Of a stretch of 64,000 nucleotides of DNA, positions 1-9,224 are shown piece by piece; positions within the stretch are counted from its first letter, which is position 1; every line of letters starts with the position of its first letter. Made by a program: the position numbers and the translations under genes. This stretch comes from Dactylis glomerata (Eukaryota; Streptophyta; Magnoliopsida; Poales; Poaceae), in NCBI GenBank assembly GCA_007115705.1, contig QXEO01000734.1:1895430-1959429 (forward strand). Direction: 5' to 3'. The notes under the pieces are model-generated. The model saw only the letters and a list, made by a program, of their open reading frames with translations, was not told the origin of the DNA and made no database searches.

Positions 1-158
1 ACATCGGAGACACGATGATGTATTCTCGTAGTTCCTTCATTTTAAGGGGAAGTGCGTCTACGTTGGAGAGGTGTGGCAACATGGAGTCCACCAATGCCAC
101 AAAGGCTCACCTTATTCTCCGATGAGCAAGCCACGGAGGCGAGCTCACGCTCCACTAA
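1..158 (-). repeat. Truncated Sirevirus LTR fragment
   Basis: This stretch matches the interior of the two Copia-1 LTRs (about 10335-10488 and 25345-25498). The shared blocks include the GTTCCTTC segment, GTCTACGTTGGAGAGGTGTGG and the CTCCGATGAGCAAGCCA segment. The match stops abruptly near position 158, where LINE coding sequence begins. It is therefore a broken LTR piece of the same family, fused to LINE-1 by deletion or recombination, and it continues leftwards out of the window. Confidence 0.8.
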
Positions 159-244
159 ACAAAAATATCCTTTTCAATAGATAAATTGACAAGCATCAGC
201 CGTTGGACTAGCTGCAGCCATATGCGCCATCTAGATTCAGAGAG
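159..244 (-). pseudogene. LINE-1 fragment 1, ORF2 3' region
   Basis: On the minus strand this is the downstream continuation of the LINE ORF2 that also occupies 9225-10130. Across the Gypsy-1 target site the reading frame carries on with a segment of the type found near the end of L1 reverse transcriptase proteins (N-F-R-x-A-L, then R-W-R-I-W-L). Bases 240-244 (GAGAG) are the left target duplication of Gypsy-1. The fragment ends at about 159, where an LTR fragment replaces it. Confidence 0.7.
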
Positions 245-567
245 TGACGAGGGGTTAACTTGACAAATGTCCTAGATGAAGGACTTAGGATCGGGGAGAC
301 AGGGCGTCGAATGAACTCGATGGTAAACTCAGTCAAACAAGGTGGCTATGAAAGTAAACGTGGGTGTAGAACCTGGCTTGCTTTCAATCTGTCCCACACC
401 GTCCCCTCCTGGCCCTGGCCAGGTCTCGAGGATTGGGTAGGGTCCGATACAGATTACAATATCGACATACGGTAAGAACTCGTATTCAACTAGTATTACA
501 ATTGGGCCTAACTTAACGGGCCTCAGGGGTACTCAACTGACGGGCTCTATTATCTATACCCTTGTCA
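245..567 (-). repeat. Gypsy-1 3' LTR (323 bp, TATA box deleted)
   Basis: It pairs with 8885-9219; I count about 12 substitutions by eye. It lacks an 11-bp segment that in the other LTR contains the TATATATA promoter core (9055-9066). The sequence just inside the LTR, read on the minus strand, is a purine-rich CTCAGGGGCTAC tract (568-580) that fits the polypurine tract. Confidence 0.93.
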
Positions 568-1630
568 GTAGCCCCTGAGATTCTACCAGAATTGCAGATT
601 CAGGTTGAATCTCTGATCTTTAAATCTTTGACTTGATCATTTCTTCGACTTCTTCATATCTTCAAATCTTCGACTTGGTCTTCCGACTTATTTTTATTAT
701 AATACCTTGCAAGGGGTCTTGATGAGCAAGCCTGACAACTCTGACGGATCAGGAGGCCAGTTAACTACCGGAACAGATACTTGTCACCTACTTCAAATTC
801 AATCCCCTTAGACTTGAATTCGGGAAACCGGTCAAATCTAATCTTTTGCCGCATTTAGGACTTACAAAGAATGAATCCCAGTGGTTCTCAGGGTACCCAG
901 TGCATCCACCAGGATTTTCTTTGCGTTGTAGACACGGATACATACCAGCAGAGCGCATCCATGTGCGTATACCGGACCACACAGGACGGATCCCGGGGTC
1001 TTACCTTTGTGATAAATCATGGCATCCGAGTTTAGTCGCGATGACGCAACTCGAGGATCATATGTCGCAGCCTTGTTTGACTGTTTCAGAGTATAAAATA
1101 TTCGAGTTACTTAAATTGATAAAAAGGTCCCTCCCGATAGGAGTAATAGAACTTTCTGATTGCTCTTTCACCTTCTTTGCTTCAGTACTCGTGAATAAAT
1201 ATCATCGGGTGCGCGCCCAGCGCTCCCGATGGGAGTAGCCCCCGAGGCTATAGCCGAAATTTTCGGGTATAGGCTCAAGAAAATAGATAAGTATATATTT
1301 TTTGTACTTCTTCGTGCATCAATTGTCGACTTCTTCCACTTATGCAATGTATTCTTTTTCTTCGAATGTCACAAGCCCCCGAGTCAAAGACGGGGTAAAC
1401 TTGTGCTTCTTTGATAGATACTTTTCGTTCTCCGTGCTTCTTTATTTTTTGCTGTGTTATTTTCCTCTCTTTATTCGTCTTCTCTCTTCTCTTTTTCTTC
1501 TCTTTTCTCTTTTTCTTCTCTTTTTATGCATCCTTTTCCTGGATACATTGACCTGTCTATTATCGTCTGCTCTGGGCAGCATATAAGAGCCTGTGATTAT
1601 ATTTTGGTCCTTGTAAAGGCCCATTATACG
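568..1630 (-). other. Gypsy-1 3' untranslated region
   Basis: No supported gene. The region is shared in the same relative position with Gypsy-3 (about 23036-23762, opposite orientation). It includes a perfect CTCCC-GAT-GGGAG hairpin at 1223-1235 and an imperfect copy at 1131-1143. A pyrimidine-rich TTCTCT tract lies at about 1460-1530. It separates the 3' LTR from the promoter of the antisense gene. A plus-strand frame at 846-1238 is open, but I do not believe it is coding (see rejected items). Confidence 0.7.
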
Positions 1631-1634
1631 TGCT

Positions 1635-1753
1635 TATAAATAAAGCACGTCTGGCGATAGGTAAAAAACCCTAATCTAGTATTTAGCTTTTCCGCCGCAC
1701 CATCTTCCTCCTCTTAAACTCATCTAGGGTTTCTTTTTCCAACTCCTGCCTTC
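1635..1753 (+). promoter_or_regulatory. Promoter and leader of the antisense B3 gene
   Basis: A TATAAATA box at 1635-1642 lies about 110 bp before the ATG at 1754. A telo-box type AAACCCTAA is at 1666-1674, and an inverted copy CTAGGGTTT is at about 1721-1729. A CT-rich leader (TCTTCCTCCTC) precedes the start codon. Spacing and motifs are those of an ordinary plant RNA polymerase II promoter, and it faces opposite to the retrotransposon transcript. Confidence 0.6.
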
Positions 1754-2311
1754 ATGGCTGATACAAGTGGATCTCGCTTGAACCTTGGCGCCCCGGTGGA
1801 GAAGCGGGGCCGCGGCCGCCCTCGCGGCAGTAACAACAAGGCTTCAACTGACGCTGTGGTGGCTTCGTCATCCGCTCCGGTGAAGCGGCGCCCCGGCCGT
1901 CCGGCTGGGAGCAAAAACAAACCCAAGGTGCCTTTTGCTGCACCTGGTCCAAGTGCTCCTTCTGCTAACGCTTCTTCTCCTCCGCCCAGACTCTTCTCAT
2001 TCTTCTGCATCATCGGCCTGCAATGCCGTGAGATTCAGCGTCTACCTCTGAAATTTACCAAGTTCATAGATGGGCGAGAACTGCGGGAAGCTGTTCTCCG
2101 CGAGCACTTTGGGGGAGGAACTTCCTATGAAGTGGAAGTCTGGTACGACGGCGCCGGTGAACAATACTTCAAGGGCGGCTGATCGCAATTTGCAGAGGAT
2201 CATGACCTCCATCAGGGTTTTTTCATGACTTTCGACTTCCACGTTGGGACGTCGAAGTTCGACGTGAAAGTCTATGATGGCACCCAATGCCAGAAGGAGT
2301 ATGAAGCCGAA
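1754..2311 (+). pseudogene. Antisense AT-hook plus B3-domain DNA-binding protein
   Basis: The frame runs 186 codons from the ATG at 1754. Two AT-hook cores, RGRPRG (about residues 18-23) and RPGRPAG (about 39-45), precede a proline/alanine/serine linker. A B3-like DNA-binding domain starts at about residue 76, with LPLKFTKF, the YEVEVWYDG strand, YFKGG and, after a stop, the FAEDHDL and GTSKFDVKVYDGTQC segments. The stop is a TGA at 2180-2182 where B3 proteins of this type have Trp, so one base change splits the domain. A splice donor (GAA/GTACAT) at 2311/2312 and acceptor (TTATTAACAG) ending at 2421 suggest a downstream exon. The protein would be nuclear and DNA-binding. It lies antisense to gag-pol between integrase and the 3' LTR. 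Family assignment rests on motif reading, not on a search. Confidence 0.75.
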
Positions 2312-2714
2312 GTACATTTTAATTAATTTCCTTTCTATGTGATCTCCTTCCCTGGTTGTATTTCTTCGTGTTATCCATGATCAGTAATCATGCCTTTATT
2401 ATGTGCTCACTTTATTAACAGACCATGGGAACAAATCCTTGTTCCGAGGTGTGTATATTAACATTTTATCGAGTTCCTTTGAACCATAGCTGCCGAAATA
2501 TCGGGTTGTGATCAACCTTATAGTATGTCGAAGATAACAACCATAGTACTTGATAATAACCTGTTACTTTATATTTCGTACGACTCGAGGGTCTAAGCCC
2601 CCGAGAGGAAAAAATAAAATGTTTACATATATTGTCGAGTTGACCCAAGGAACCCGACCTGTGGCCTCATGTTCTAGGTTCGGAAGGTCATAACTCGAAG
2701 AAATCTTATGTCAT
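2312..2714 (+). other. Putative intron and 3' part of the antisense gene
   Basis: 2312-2421 has GT and AG ends and an A/T-rich body, so it reads as a plant intron. From 2422 (ACCATGGGAAC) a short frame continues, but I cannot identify a domain or a clear terminus before the end of the integrase gene at 2715 on the other strand. Confidence 0.4.
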
Positions 2715-3854
2715 CTATGCGTAGAATCGTCGTAGTTGCTCTGCATTCCACGGGTTACTTTCGTTTTGCCCCATTTTCTTGTCTTGTAGTCGATAAGCTC
2801 CTCCTGGTATCACTTCTGTCACGATGTAAGGTCCCACCCATGGGGACTCGAGTTTTCCATTCCCATCTTGCTTGAGTCGTAAGACTAGGTCTCCCACTAC
2901 GAAAGATCGTGGACGAACTCGACTGCTATGGTAATTTCGCAGGCTTTGCTGGTATTGAGTGGCTCTGGCTAGTGCTATGTCCCTTGCCTCGTCGAGCGCA
3001 TCGACATCGTCCTGAAGTGCCTCTGTAGAAGTTGTCTCATCATATGTCGTGATTCTTGGGGCTTCATGCGTGATCTCTACTAGAAGCACGACTTTTGCGC
3101 CATGGACCAGAAAGAAAGGTGTTTCTTAAGTAGCAGCGTTGGGCGTAGTTCGCAGACTCCAGAGCACGGAGGGTAACTCGTCTATCCAAGCGTGCTTGGC
3201 TTTCTCGAGGGGTGCCAACAGTTGTTTCTTTATCCCGCTGCATATTAGGCCATTGGCTTTTTCGACTTGCCCGTTTGTCTTTGGATGTGCTACGGATGCA
3301 AATTTCAACTTGATTCCCAATCCTTCACAATAGTCCTTGAACTCCTTTGACGTGAAATTTGTACCGTTGTCTGTGATGATGCTGTGTGGCACCCCAAAGC
3401 AAAAGACTATAGACTTTATGAAGTTTATTGCTGCTTTAGAGTCTTGAGTTGTTACTGGGGCTGCTTCTATCCACTTTGTGAACTTGTCGACTGCCACCAG
3501 CATATAGACATGCCCTCCTGGCCAGGATTTGTGCAATTTCCCCACCATGTCGAGACCCCACTGCGCAAAGGGCCAAGATAATAGTATTGGTTGTAACTCT
3601 GCTGCTGGCGCATGTGGCTGAGATGCGAATCTTTGACATGCTTCACACTTTCGAACTATGTCTTTTGCGTCCTCGATGGCTGTTAACCAATAGAATCCTG
3701 CTCGAAAGGCTTTGGCTGCGATAGCTCTGCTACTCCCGTGATGTCCGCATACTCCTGCATGGATATCCTTTAAGATTTTTTGTCCTTCTTGAGGAGTGAC
3801 GCATCGTTGCAAGACGCCTGATATACTTTTCTTATATAATTTTCCCTGTAACAC
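2715..3854 (-). pseudogene. Gypsy-1 integrase
   Basis: Integrase inserts the cDNA into the host chromosome. The N-terminal zinc-binding H-H-C-C is visible (HAGVCGHH, then KCEACQRF, about residues 30-75 of the 3126-3854 part). The catalytic core follows: WGLDMVG carrying the first Asp, SIITDNGTNF carrying the second Asp, and HPKTNGQVEKAN carrying the Glu. After a TAA at about 3123-3125 the same frame continues (2715-3089) through the C-terminal segment with VGDLVLR and the GPYIV motif and ends at a natural stop. The single in-frame stop and the lack of a clean join to the RNase H frame mean it cannot make a whole protein as it stands. Confidence 0.9.
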
Positions 3855-3872
3855 GACAAAAGCCTTGGATCG

Positions 3873-4877
3873 TCATATTATCTTTTTTGCTTCTACCGTG
3901 TCTTCGGGTAATGTTTTGTTTATCATGTACGCCAGATATGGCTGCATCCAAGTTTCTTCTATCATCATGACTTCTTTTGGTTCTGCTGCACTTGTTTTTC
4001 CAGCCCCCGAGCCTGTTGCTTGTCCCTCTGTAGTCAAGGTTTTACTATTCTTTATTGATCGCTCTATTATTTCCTCCCAGAAGACTCCTTGTGGTATGGG
4101 CAAGCATTGGGACCCGATATTTGCTAAATTGTCGGCTTCCTCATTGCTGGCTCTGCTGACATGCGAAACTTTGCATCCATCGAATGTTCCTTCAAGATAA
4201 TAGTATAAGTTTCTGTATGCTGTCATGTTGTCACTGATAGCGTCGCATTTGTTCATTACTTGTTGGACGACGAGGTTCGAGTCTCCAAATATTTTAAGTC
4301 GAGTTGCTACACAAGCTTTTGCCATTTTCATTCCATGGAGCAACGCCTCATATTCGGCTTCATTGTTAGAAGCTTGAGGAAAACTCATCCGTAACACAAA
4401 TTTCAATTTGTCGCCTTGTGGTGATATCAGGACTACGCCTGCTCCTGCGCCTTGGATTCTTTTTGAGCCGTCGAAATACATCGTCCAGACACTTGGTAAA
4501 TCTGGAGGACCTGCACTTTGTAATTCCAGCCACTCTGCTGTGAAGTCTGGCAGAATTTGCGACTTGATTGCCTTTCGCTTTTCGTACGTGATGTCCAGGG
4601 GTGATAATTCAATTCCCCATAAGGAGACACGTCCTGTTGCCGAAGGGTTGTTCAATATATTGGAGAGTGGTGCTTCATTGACCACTATAATTGGGTGCAC
4701 CGCAAAATATTGCCGTAGTTTCCGAGCTGTTGTGAAAACACTATATGCAAGCTTTTGATAGTGCGGGTACCTTTGCTTTGTTGGAGAGAGTACTTCGCTG
4801 ATGAAATATACTGGCCTCTGAATGCCATGAGCTTTTCCTTCTTCACTTCTTTCGACTACCAGTACTGTACTCACCAC
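3873..4877 (-). pseudogene. Gypsy-1 RNase H and second (archaeal-type) RNase H
   Basis: The N-terminal third is the degenerate retroviral RNase H that follows the reverse transcriptase (YPHYQKLAYSV, KLRQYF). From about residue 130 a second RNase H-like domain starts at MYFDGSKRIQGAGAGVVL, with NNEAEYEAL, GDSNLVVQQV and ending at NEEADNLA. These supply the D-E-D-D pattern. A second, archaeal-type domain of this kind marks Tat-lineage Gypsy elements. The frame is separated from the upstream reverse transcriptase by a frameshift where 4843-5451 overlaps it. Confidence 0.88.
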
Positions 4878-5866
4878 TTGATGAGTTGCCGCAATATATA
4901 GTAGTAGTGATTCTTTTTTCCTTTGGTACGACCAACACTGGAGGTGTGGAGAGCACTTTTTTCAACTGCGCGAAGGCTACATCTGCTTCTTCCGTCCACT
5001 TGAATTTATCATCTGATTTTTTCATAAGCACGTAGAAAGGTAGTGCTTTCTCTCCCAATCGAGCCACAAATCGACTCAGCGCCGCGACGCGTCCTGCAAG
5101 CTTCTGTACGTCATGTAGCTTTGTTGGTTTTCCCATTGTTAATATTGCTTGGATCTTTTCTGGGTTTGCCTCTATTCCTCTTGCTGATACTAAGAACCCC
5201 AAGAGTTGCCCTGCTGATACACCGAAAGAGCATTTTGTCGGGTTGAGCTTGAGCTTGTACCTGTTCAGATTGTCAAAAGTTTCCGCCAGGTCGCTAATCA
5301 GAGACTCTTCCTTCCTCGTGGTAATGACCATGTCGTCGATGTAGACTTGGATATTGCACCCTATTTGTCTTCCGAGGCAATTTTGCATCATCCGCTGGTA
5401 GGTTGCTCCAGCGTTTTTTAGGCCGAAAGGCATGACTTGATAACAGAACACGCCGTATGGTGTGATGAAGGCTGTTTTTTCCTCGTCTTCCTTTTTTTAA
5501 TTTGATCTGATTATAACCAGAATATGCGTCTAGGAAGGAAAGCCTTGCGCACCCCGCTGTTGAGTCGATTATTTGATCAATGCGAGGTAGAGGGAATGGA
5601 TCCTTTGGACAATGCTTGTTGAGAGATGTGTAGTCGACACATACTCTTTGTACGTCTGTATTTTTCTTGGGGACTATAACTGGATTAGATACCCAAGTCA
5701 ATGTTTTGATTTCTTGGATGAACCCTGCGTTTTCCAGCCTATGTAGCTCTGATGCTATTGCTTTCCTCTTGGGTTCATCAAATCGTCGTAGTGGTTGCTT
5801 GACCAGCTTTGCTTTAGGATCCACGTTTAGTGCGTGCTCGACGAGTTCCCTGAGAACACCTGGCAT
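4843..5866 (-). pseudogene. Gypsy-1 reverse transcriptase (frameshifted)
   Basis: Two overlapping minus-strand frames make up one reverse transcriptase. 5294-5866 carries the fingers and palm start (VKQPLRRF, RVCVDYTSLNKHCPKDPFPLPRID, LSFLDAYSGYNQI, in part). 4843-5451 carries MPFGLKNAGATYQR, the YIDD catalytic box (VYIDDMVI) and the thumb (KCSFGV, GIEANPEKI). The frame changes in a run of A near 5495. Key catalytic residues are present, so inactivation is by frameshift rather than by active-site change. Confidence 0.92.
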
Positions 5867-6115
5867 ATCTGAAGGACACCAGGCAAAGATTTCCCAGCGC
5901 TCACGGAGGAACTCAACGAGCGCGCTTTCCTATGTGGGATCCAAGTTTGCCGCTATGGAGGTGGTCTTGTTTGGGTCCGTTGGATGGACCTGTATTTTCT
6001 TCGAATCTTGAGTTGCATCGAAAGCCTGATCTAGCAGGGATCGCCCGACGTCGGGTAGCACATTGTGGTCGGTTTCGCCTTTTAGCCTTGCGTACTCTGC
6101 TGTCATGCCGAAGGT

Positions 6116-6721
6116 TTACGCCAACCTATTAAATTCTTTGTCACAGGTGTTGGATACTTCAAAGCTTCCTTGTACCGTGATCATTCCTTTAGGTCCTGGT
6201 ATCTTGAGTGTGAGATATGCATAGTGAGGTACTGCCATGAATTTTGCAAATGCTGGGCGTCCTAGGATTGCGTGGTATTGTGAGGGCCAGTCGATGACTT
6301 CAAACTCCATCTTTTCTCTGCGATAATTGCTGCGGTCGCCGAAACAGACGTCGAGTTCTATTCTGCCCAAAGGATAATTTGCGGCTCCTGGTACTATTCC
6401 ATGGAAAGAACAATCTGTTGGCTTTAGATTTTCCAATGATATGCACATTGCTCTCAACGTTCTGGCGTATATTAGGTTTATGCCGCTTCCTGCATCCATG
6501 AATACTCTTCCGACATCATATCCTCCTATTTGAGCTTTGATCACTATTGGTGAGTGACCTGGTCTGGGGACTTTCCTCGGGTGGTCTGCTCTGCTGAACC
6601 TAACTGTTTGATCGGACCAGTTTAAATACTCCGGAGTAGCTGGTGGTGATGTTATTGCCAGGTTGACCTGTCTTGATATGCTCTTCCTTTCTTTCTTCGA
6701 CTTTGGTACTGGTTGGATCAT
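6116..6721 (-). pseudogene. Gypsy-1 aspartic protease
   Basis: This is the retropepsin that would process gag-pol. The active-site region is VFMDAGSGINLIY (Asp-Ala-Gly), followed by SFHGIVPG and the flap-side motif YHAILGRPAFAKFMAVPHYAYL, in part. The end of the frame leads by a stop into the spacer before reverse transcriptase (about 5870-6115), which is still alignable in the same sense but holds further stops. Confidence 0.85.
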
Positions 6722-6748
6722 TGCTGATATGTATACTTTTGACTCCAG

Positions 6749-7681
6749 CTATTTTGCAAGTCGCTGCATTTGGTATCCTTGACTTATGCTCTTTCCTCCC
6801 TGTCTTGCTCCTTGGCCTGAATCCATGGCGTTTTGTAACCTTAGGAAGGTTCTGCAATCCTTCATCTGGTGGTTGGACACTCTCTTCCCGTCTAGGTAAG
6901 CATAATGGATGCGACAAGGCCCATATAATATATCTTCTGCCGAAGGACCCGAGTACCTTGGCTTCTCCTTTCCCCTGCTATCTCTCGCAGGAAATTCGAT
7001 GTTTTCATAGCCTTCTTCATTCCTTCTGTCATATCCTGCGGCTATCTGATTTCTCCTTCCGTGGTTGTCGCCATTGCGGTATCTTCGCCTTTGCCTGCTT
7101 GTTTTGTCGACTTCTGGTGAACGCCCTCTTTTGTTATTGTACGCGTCTTCTCCATCAGCGAACCTGTTGGCTGTTTCCATTAGCTCAGATACTGTTTTTG
7201 GCCTTGCTCTTCCTATCTCTTCTACTAAGTCTGAACATCGAAGGCCACTCGAAAAAGCATCTATCGCTCTTTCGTCAGAGACATCTTCTACTGAGTTTTT
7301 GATTACACTCTAGCGTTGTATATAAGAACGTAAGGTTTCACCTTTCTGCTGTACACATGACTTGACTTCTTCTAGCGATGCTGGGCGCTTATACTTTTAG
7401 TGAAAATTTCTTGTGAATTGATTCTCTAATTCTCCCCAACTTCCAATGGAATCATTGGGTAGGGTGTTTAACCAGGACCGTGCTGCGCCGGTGAGGTGTA
7501 ACTGCAAACTTTGCATGGCTGCTGCTCTTGTTCCTCCTAGTATCTGTACTGCTTGCAGGTAATCTGACAACCATAGAGTTGGCTCTTGCGATCCATCATT
7601 CTTCTCTTGGTCATGCGGCAACTTAAAACCTTTGGGTACCCGCGTTTTGTGAACCCTTCGGGTAAAGCATAGCGCGCCCAT
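6749..7681 (-). pseudogene. Gypsy-1 gag (capsid and tail)
   Basis: 7397-7681 holds the retrotransposon gag core with LTGAARSWLNTLP and SIGSWGELENQFTRNF, the typical aromatic-rich capsid segment. After a stop the same region continues at 6749-7180 with a basic, Arg-rich tail (RQRRRYRN, YDRRNEEGY) and FCxxHxxxxHxxxxC-like residues (CRIHYAYLDGK then HQMKDC). Gag forms the particle that packages element RNA. Several in-frame stops (near 7400 and 7320) break it. Confidence 0.82.
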
Positions 7682-7691
7682 CTCTTTTTTG

Positions 7692-8884
7692 TCGTCCTCA
7701 TAGTTTTCTTCTCTCCACGCGTGACATGCATTATTTACCCTTGCTTGTGCTATTATGTTCCTTGCATCCTCCTTCCTTTTTGGTCTTTCTCATCTTCTGA
7801 GGACTCACTAGTTTCGTTACGCGAAGATTTGCGCTTGACCTCTTCTTTTTTCCTTTTACTGCAGTGAGTCGACTTTTTCTCCGAAATATTGCCTTTTAGC
7901 TTTTCTTCGACTAGCCCGAGACTCCGTATTGCGGCTTGATGCATTTGTTCCCGTGGGTCACTAGGTTTTGGTTGCGTGGTTAGTAGATATGCCTATGCTG
8001 CTATCAATGCTGCTTTTGGTGTTTCTTGCACGAATTCTTACTCCTCCTCTGGTTGGTTTGCGCTTGGGCTCCTCGTATAGCTTTCTTCTACTACGCGCGC
8101 TATTGTCCTTCTTTTATGCTTTGGGTCTTTGTGCCTCTCCATGCTGCTTTCTGATGCGTCACTGTACTCATCCCAGTGTTCTTCGCTTGATATACTATCG
8201 TCACCTTGGCTTCTCATGAACATGTCTCTTACCTCCCTTGCCTTTTTCCTATGCAGGTGTAGCGCGTATTGGTACCCCATTAAAACTTCTCTTCTTGAAT
8301 CTGCGGGTACATCAGTCCCGCGGTTAACAGCTGTCATGATCATTCTCCACTCTCCAGCCGAAACATGCACTTTCTCCTTCTCTTTCTTGCCATTGCTCCT
8401 TAGTTTGCCGACTTGCATGTTGACTTCCTTGTTGCCAGTGTGATTGTTTTCTTCTTCTGCTGCTTCTCTGATGATAACGCATAATTGGTGTACGCTCTTG
8501 GAGACGCCGCTGCTTCTGCTGGCGATATCCCTTGACTTGTCTACTGCTTCTTCCACCATGGTCTCTTGCCCGGTTTCGTCGGGTTCCTCTAATTTTCCCT
8601 GCAAATTTTCTGTTGCTGCTAAGCTGACTGGCGAGTTTGCCTTGCTAGATGATCCTACAGATGATCCAGATGCTATCATCCTCTCTGTTTTGCCCGCCGA
8701 CTGAACTGATTTCATCGAATCTGAAAGGCGGGTTGTACCCAAAGGTCCGATGTAGAAGTTTAGACTTCCGAACGTCAATTCCACCTCTTGATTTTCGTCG
8801 ATTTCTGGATTGCTATTGTCTAAAAGCGAAAAAGCCGTCGAATTGATGATTCCAACGCCCAGAGTCCCCACGGTCGGTGCCAAT
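7692..8884 (-). pseudogene. Gypsy-1 gag N-terminal leader
   Basis: A long acidic and serine-rich open frame begins just inside the 5' LTR and runs with two stops near 7980-8037. It shows low-complexity SSEEHWDEYSDASESS and KKARE segments, and in its first 60 residues a V-E-L-T-F-G-S-L-N-F segment. Such leaders precede gag in many grass Gypsy elements, and I do not recognise an enzyme domain. No ATG lies right after the primer site; the open frame actually extends back into the LTR, so the true start is unclear. Confidence 0.55.
8866..8882 (-). other. Gypsy-1 primer binding site
   Basis: On the minus strand the sequence two bases after the 5' LTR is TTGGCACCGACCGTGGGG. Its position and TTGGC(A/G)CC start fit a tRNA primer binding site. 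It differs at one base from the TTGGCGCCCACCG type used by Gypsy-2 and Gypsy-4. Confidence 0.75.
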
Positions 8885-9219
8885 TGACGAGGGGTTAACT
8901 CGACAGATGTCCTAGATGCAGGACTTAGGATCGGGGAGACGGGGCGTCGGATGAACTCGAAGGTAAACTCAGTCAAACAAGGTGGCTATGAAAGTAAACG
9001 TGGGTGTAGAACCTGGCTTGCTTTCAATATGTCCCACACCGTCCCCTCCTGGCCCCTATATATAGGTGGCCAGGTCTCGAGGATCGGGTAGGGTCCGATA
9101 CAGATTACAATATTGACATACGGTAAGAACTTGTATTTCGACTAGTATTACAATTGGGCCTAGCTTAACGGGCCTCAGGGGTACTCAACTGACGGGCTCT
9201 ATTATCTATACCCTTGTCA
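8885..9219 (-). repeat. Gypsy-1 5' LTR (335 bp)
   Basis: This is the partner of 245-567. It retains a TATATATA core at 9055-9066, which reads as the element promoter on the minus strand. The right target duplication GAGAG follows at 9220-9224. Confidence 0.95.
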
Positions 9220-9224
9220 GAGAG

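Larger units (their letters stand above)
245..9219 (-). mobile_element. Gypsy-1, Tat-type Ty3/Gypsy element with antisense gene
   Basis: This is a complete element of about 9.0 kb. Both LTRs begin TGACGAGG and end CCTTGTCA, and the flanking duplication GAGAG is at 240-244 and 9220-9224. Order on the minus strand: 5' LTR (8885-9219), primer site, gag leader, gag, protease, reverse transcriptase, RNase H plus a second RNase H-like domain, integrase, a 2.1-kb 3' region, 3' LTR (245-567). The 3' region holds a gene on the plus strand. The second RNase H domain and an antisense ORF after integrase are features of the Tat lineage, so lineage placement is an inference from architecture. Pol is broken by at least two frameshifts and several stops. 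Confidence 0.93.

Noticed and set aside
846..1238. Plus-strand 130-codon frame in the Gypsy-1 3' region, with a similar frame at 23228-23485 in Gypsy-3.
   Set aside because: Comparing the two, essentially all differences in the aligned part change the amino acid, so there is no sign of protein-level constraint; it is conserved only as family DNA.
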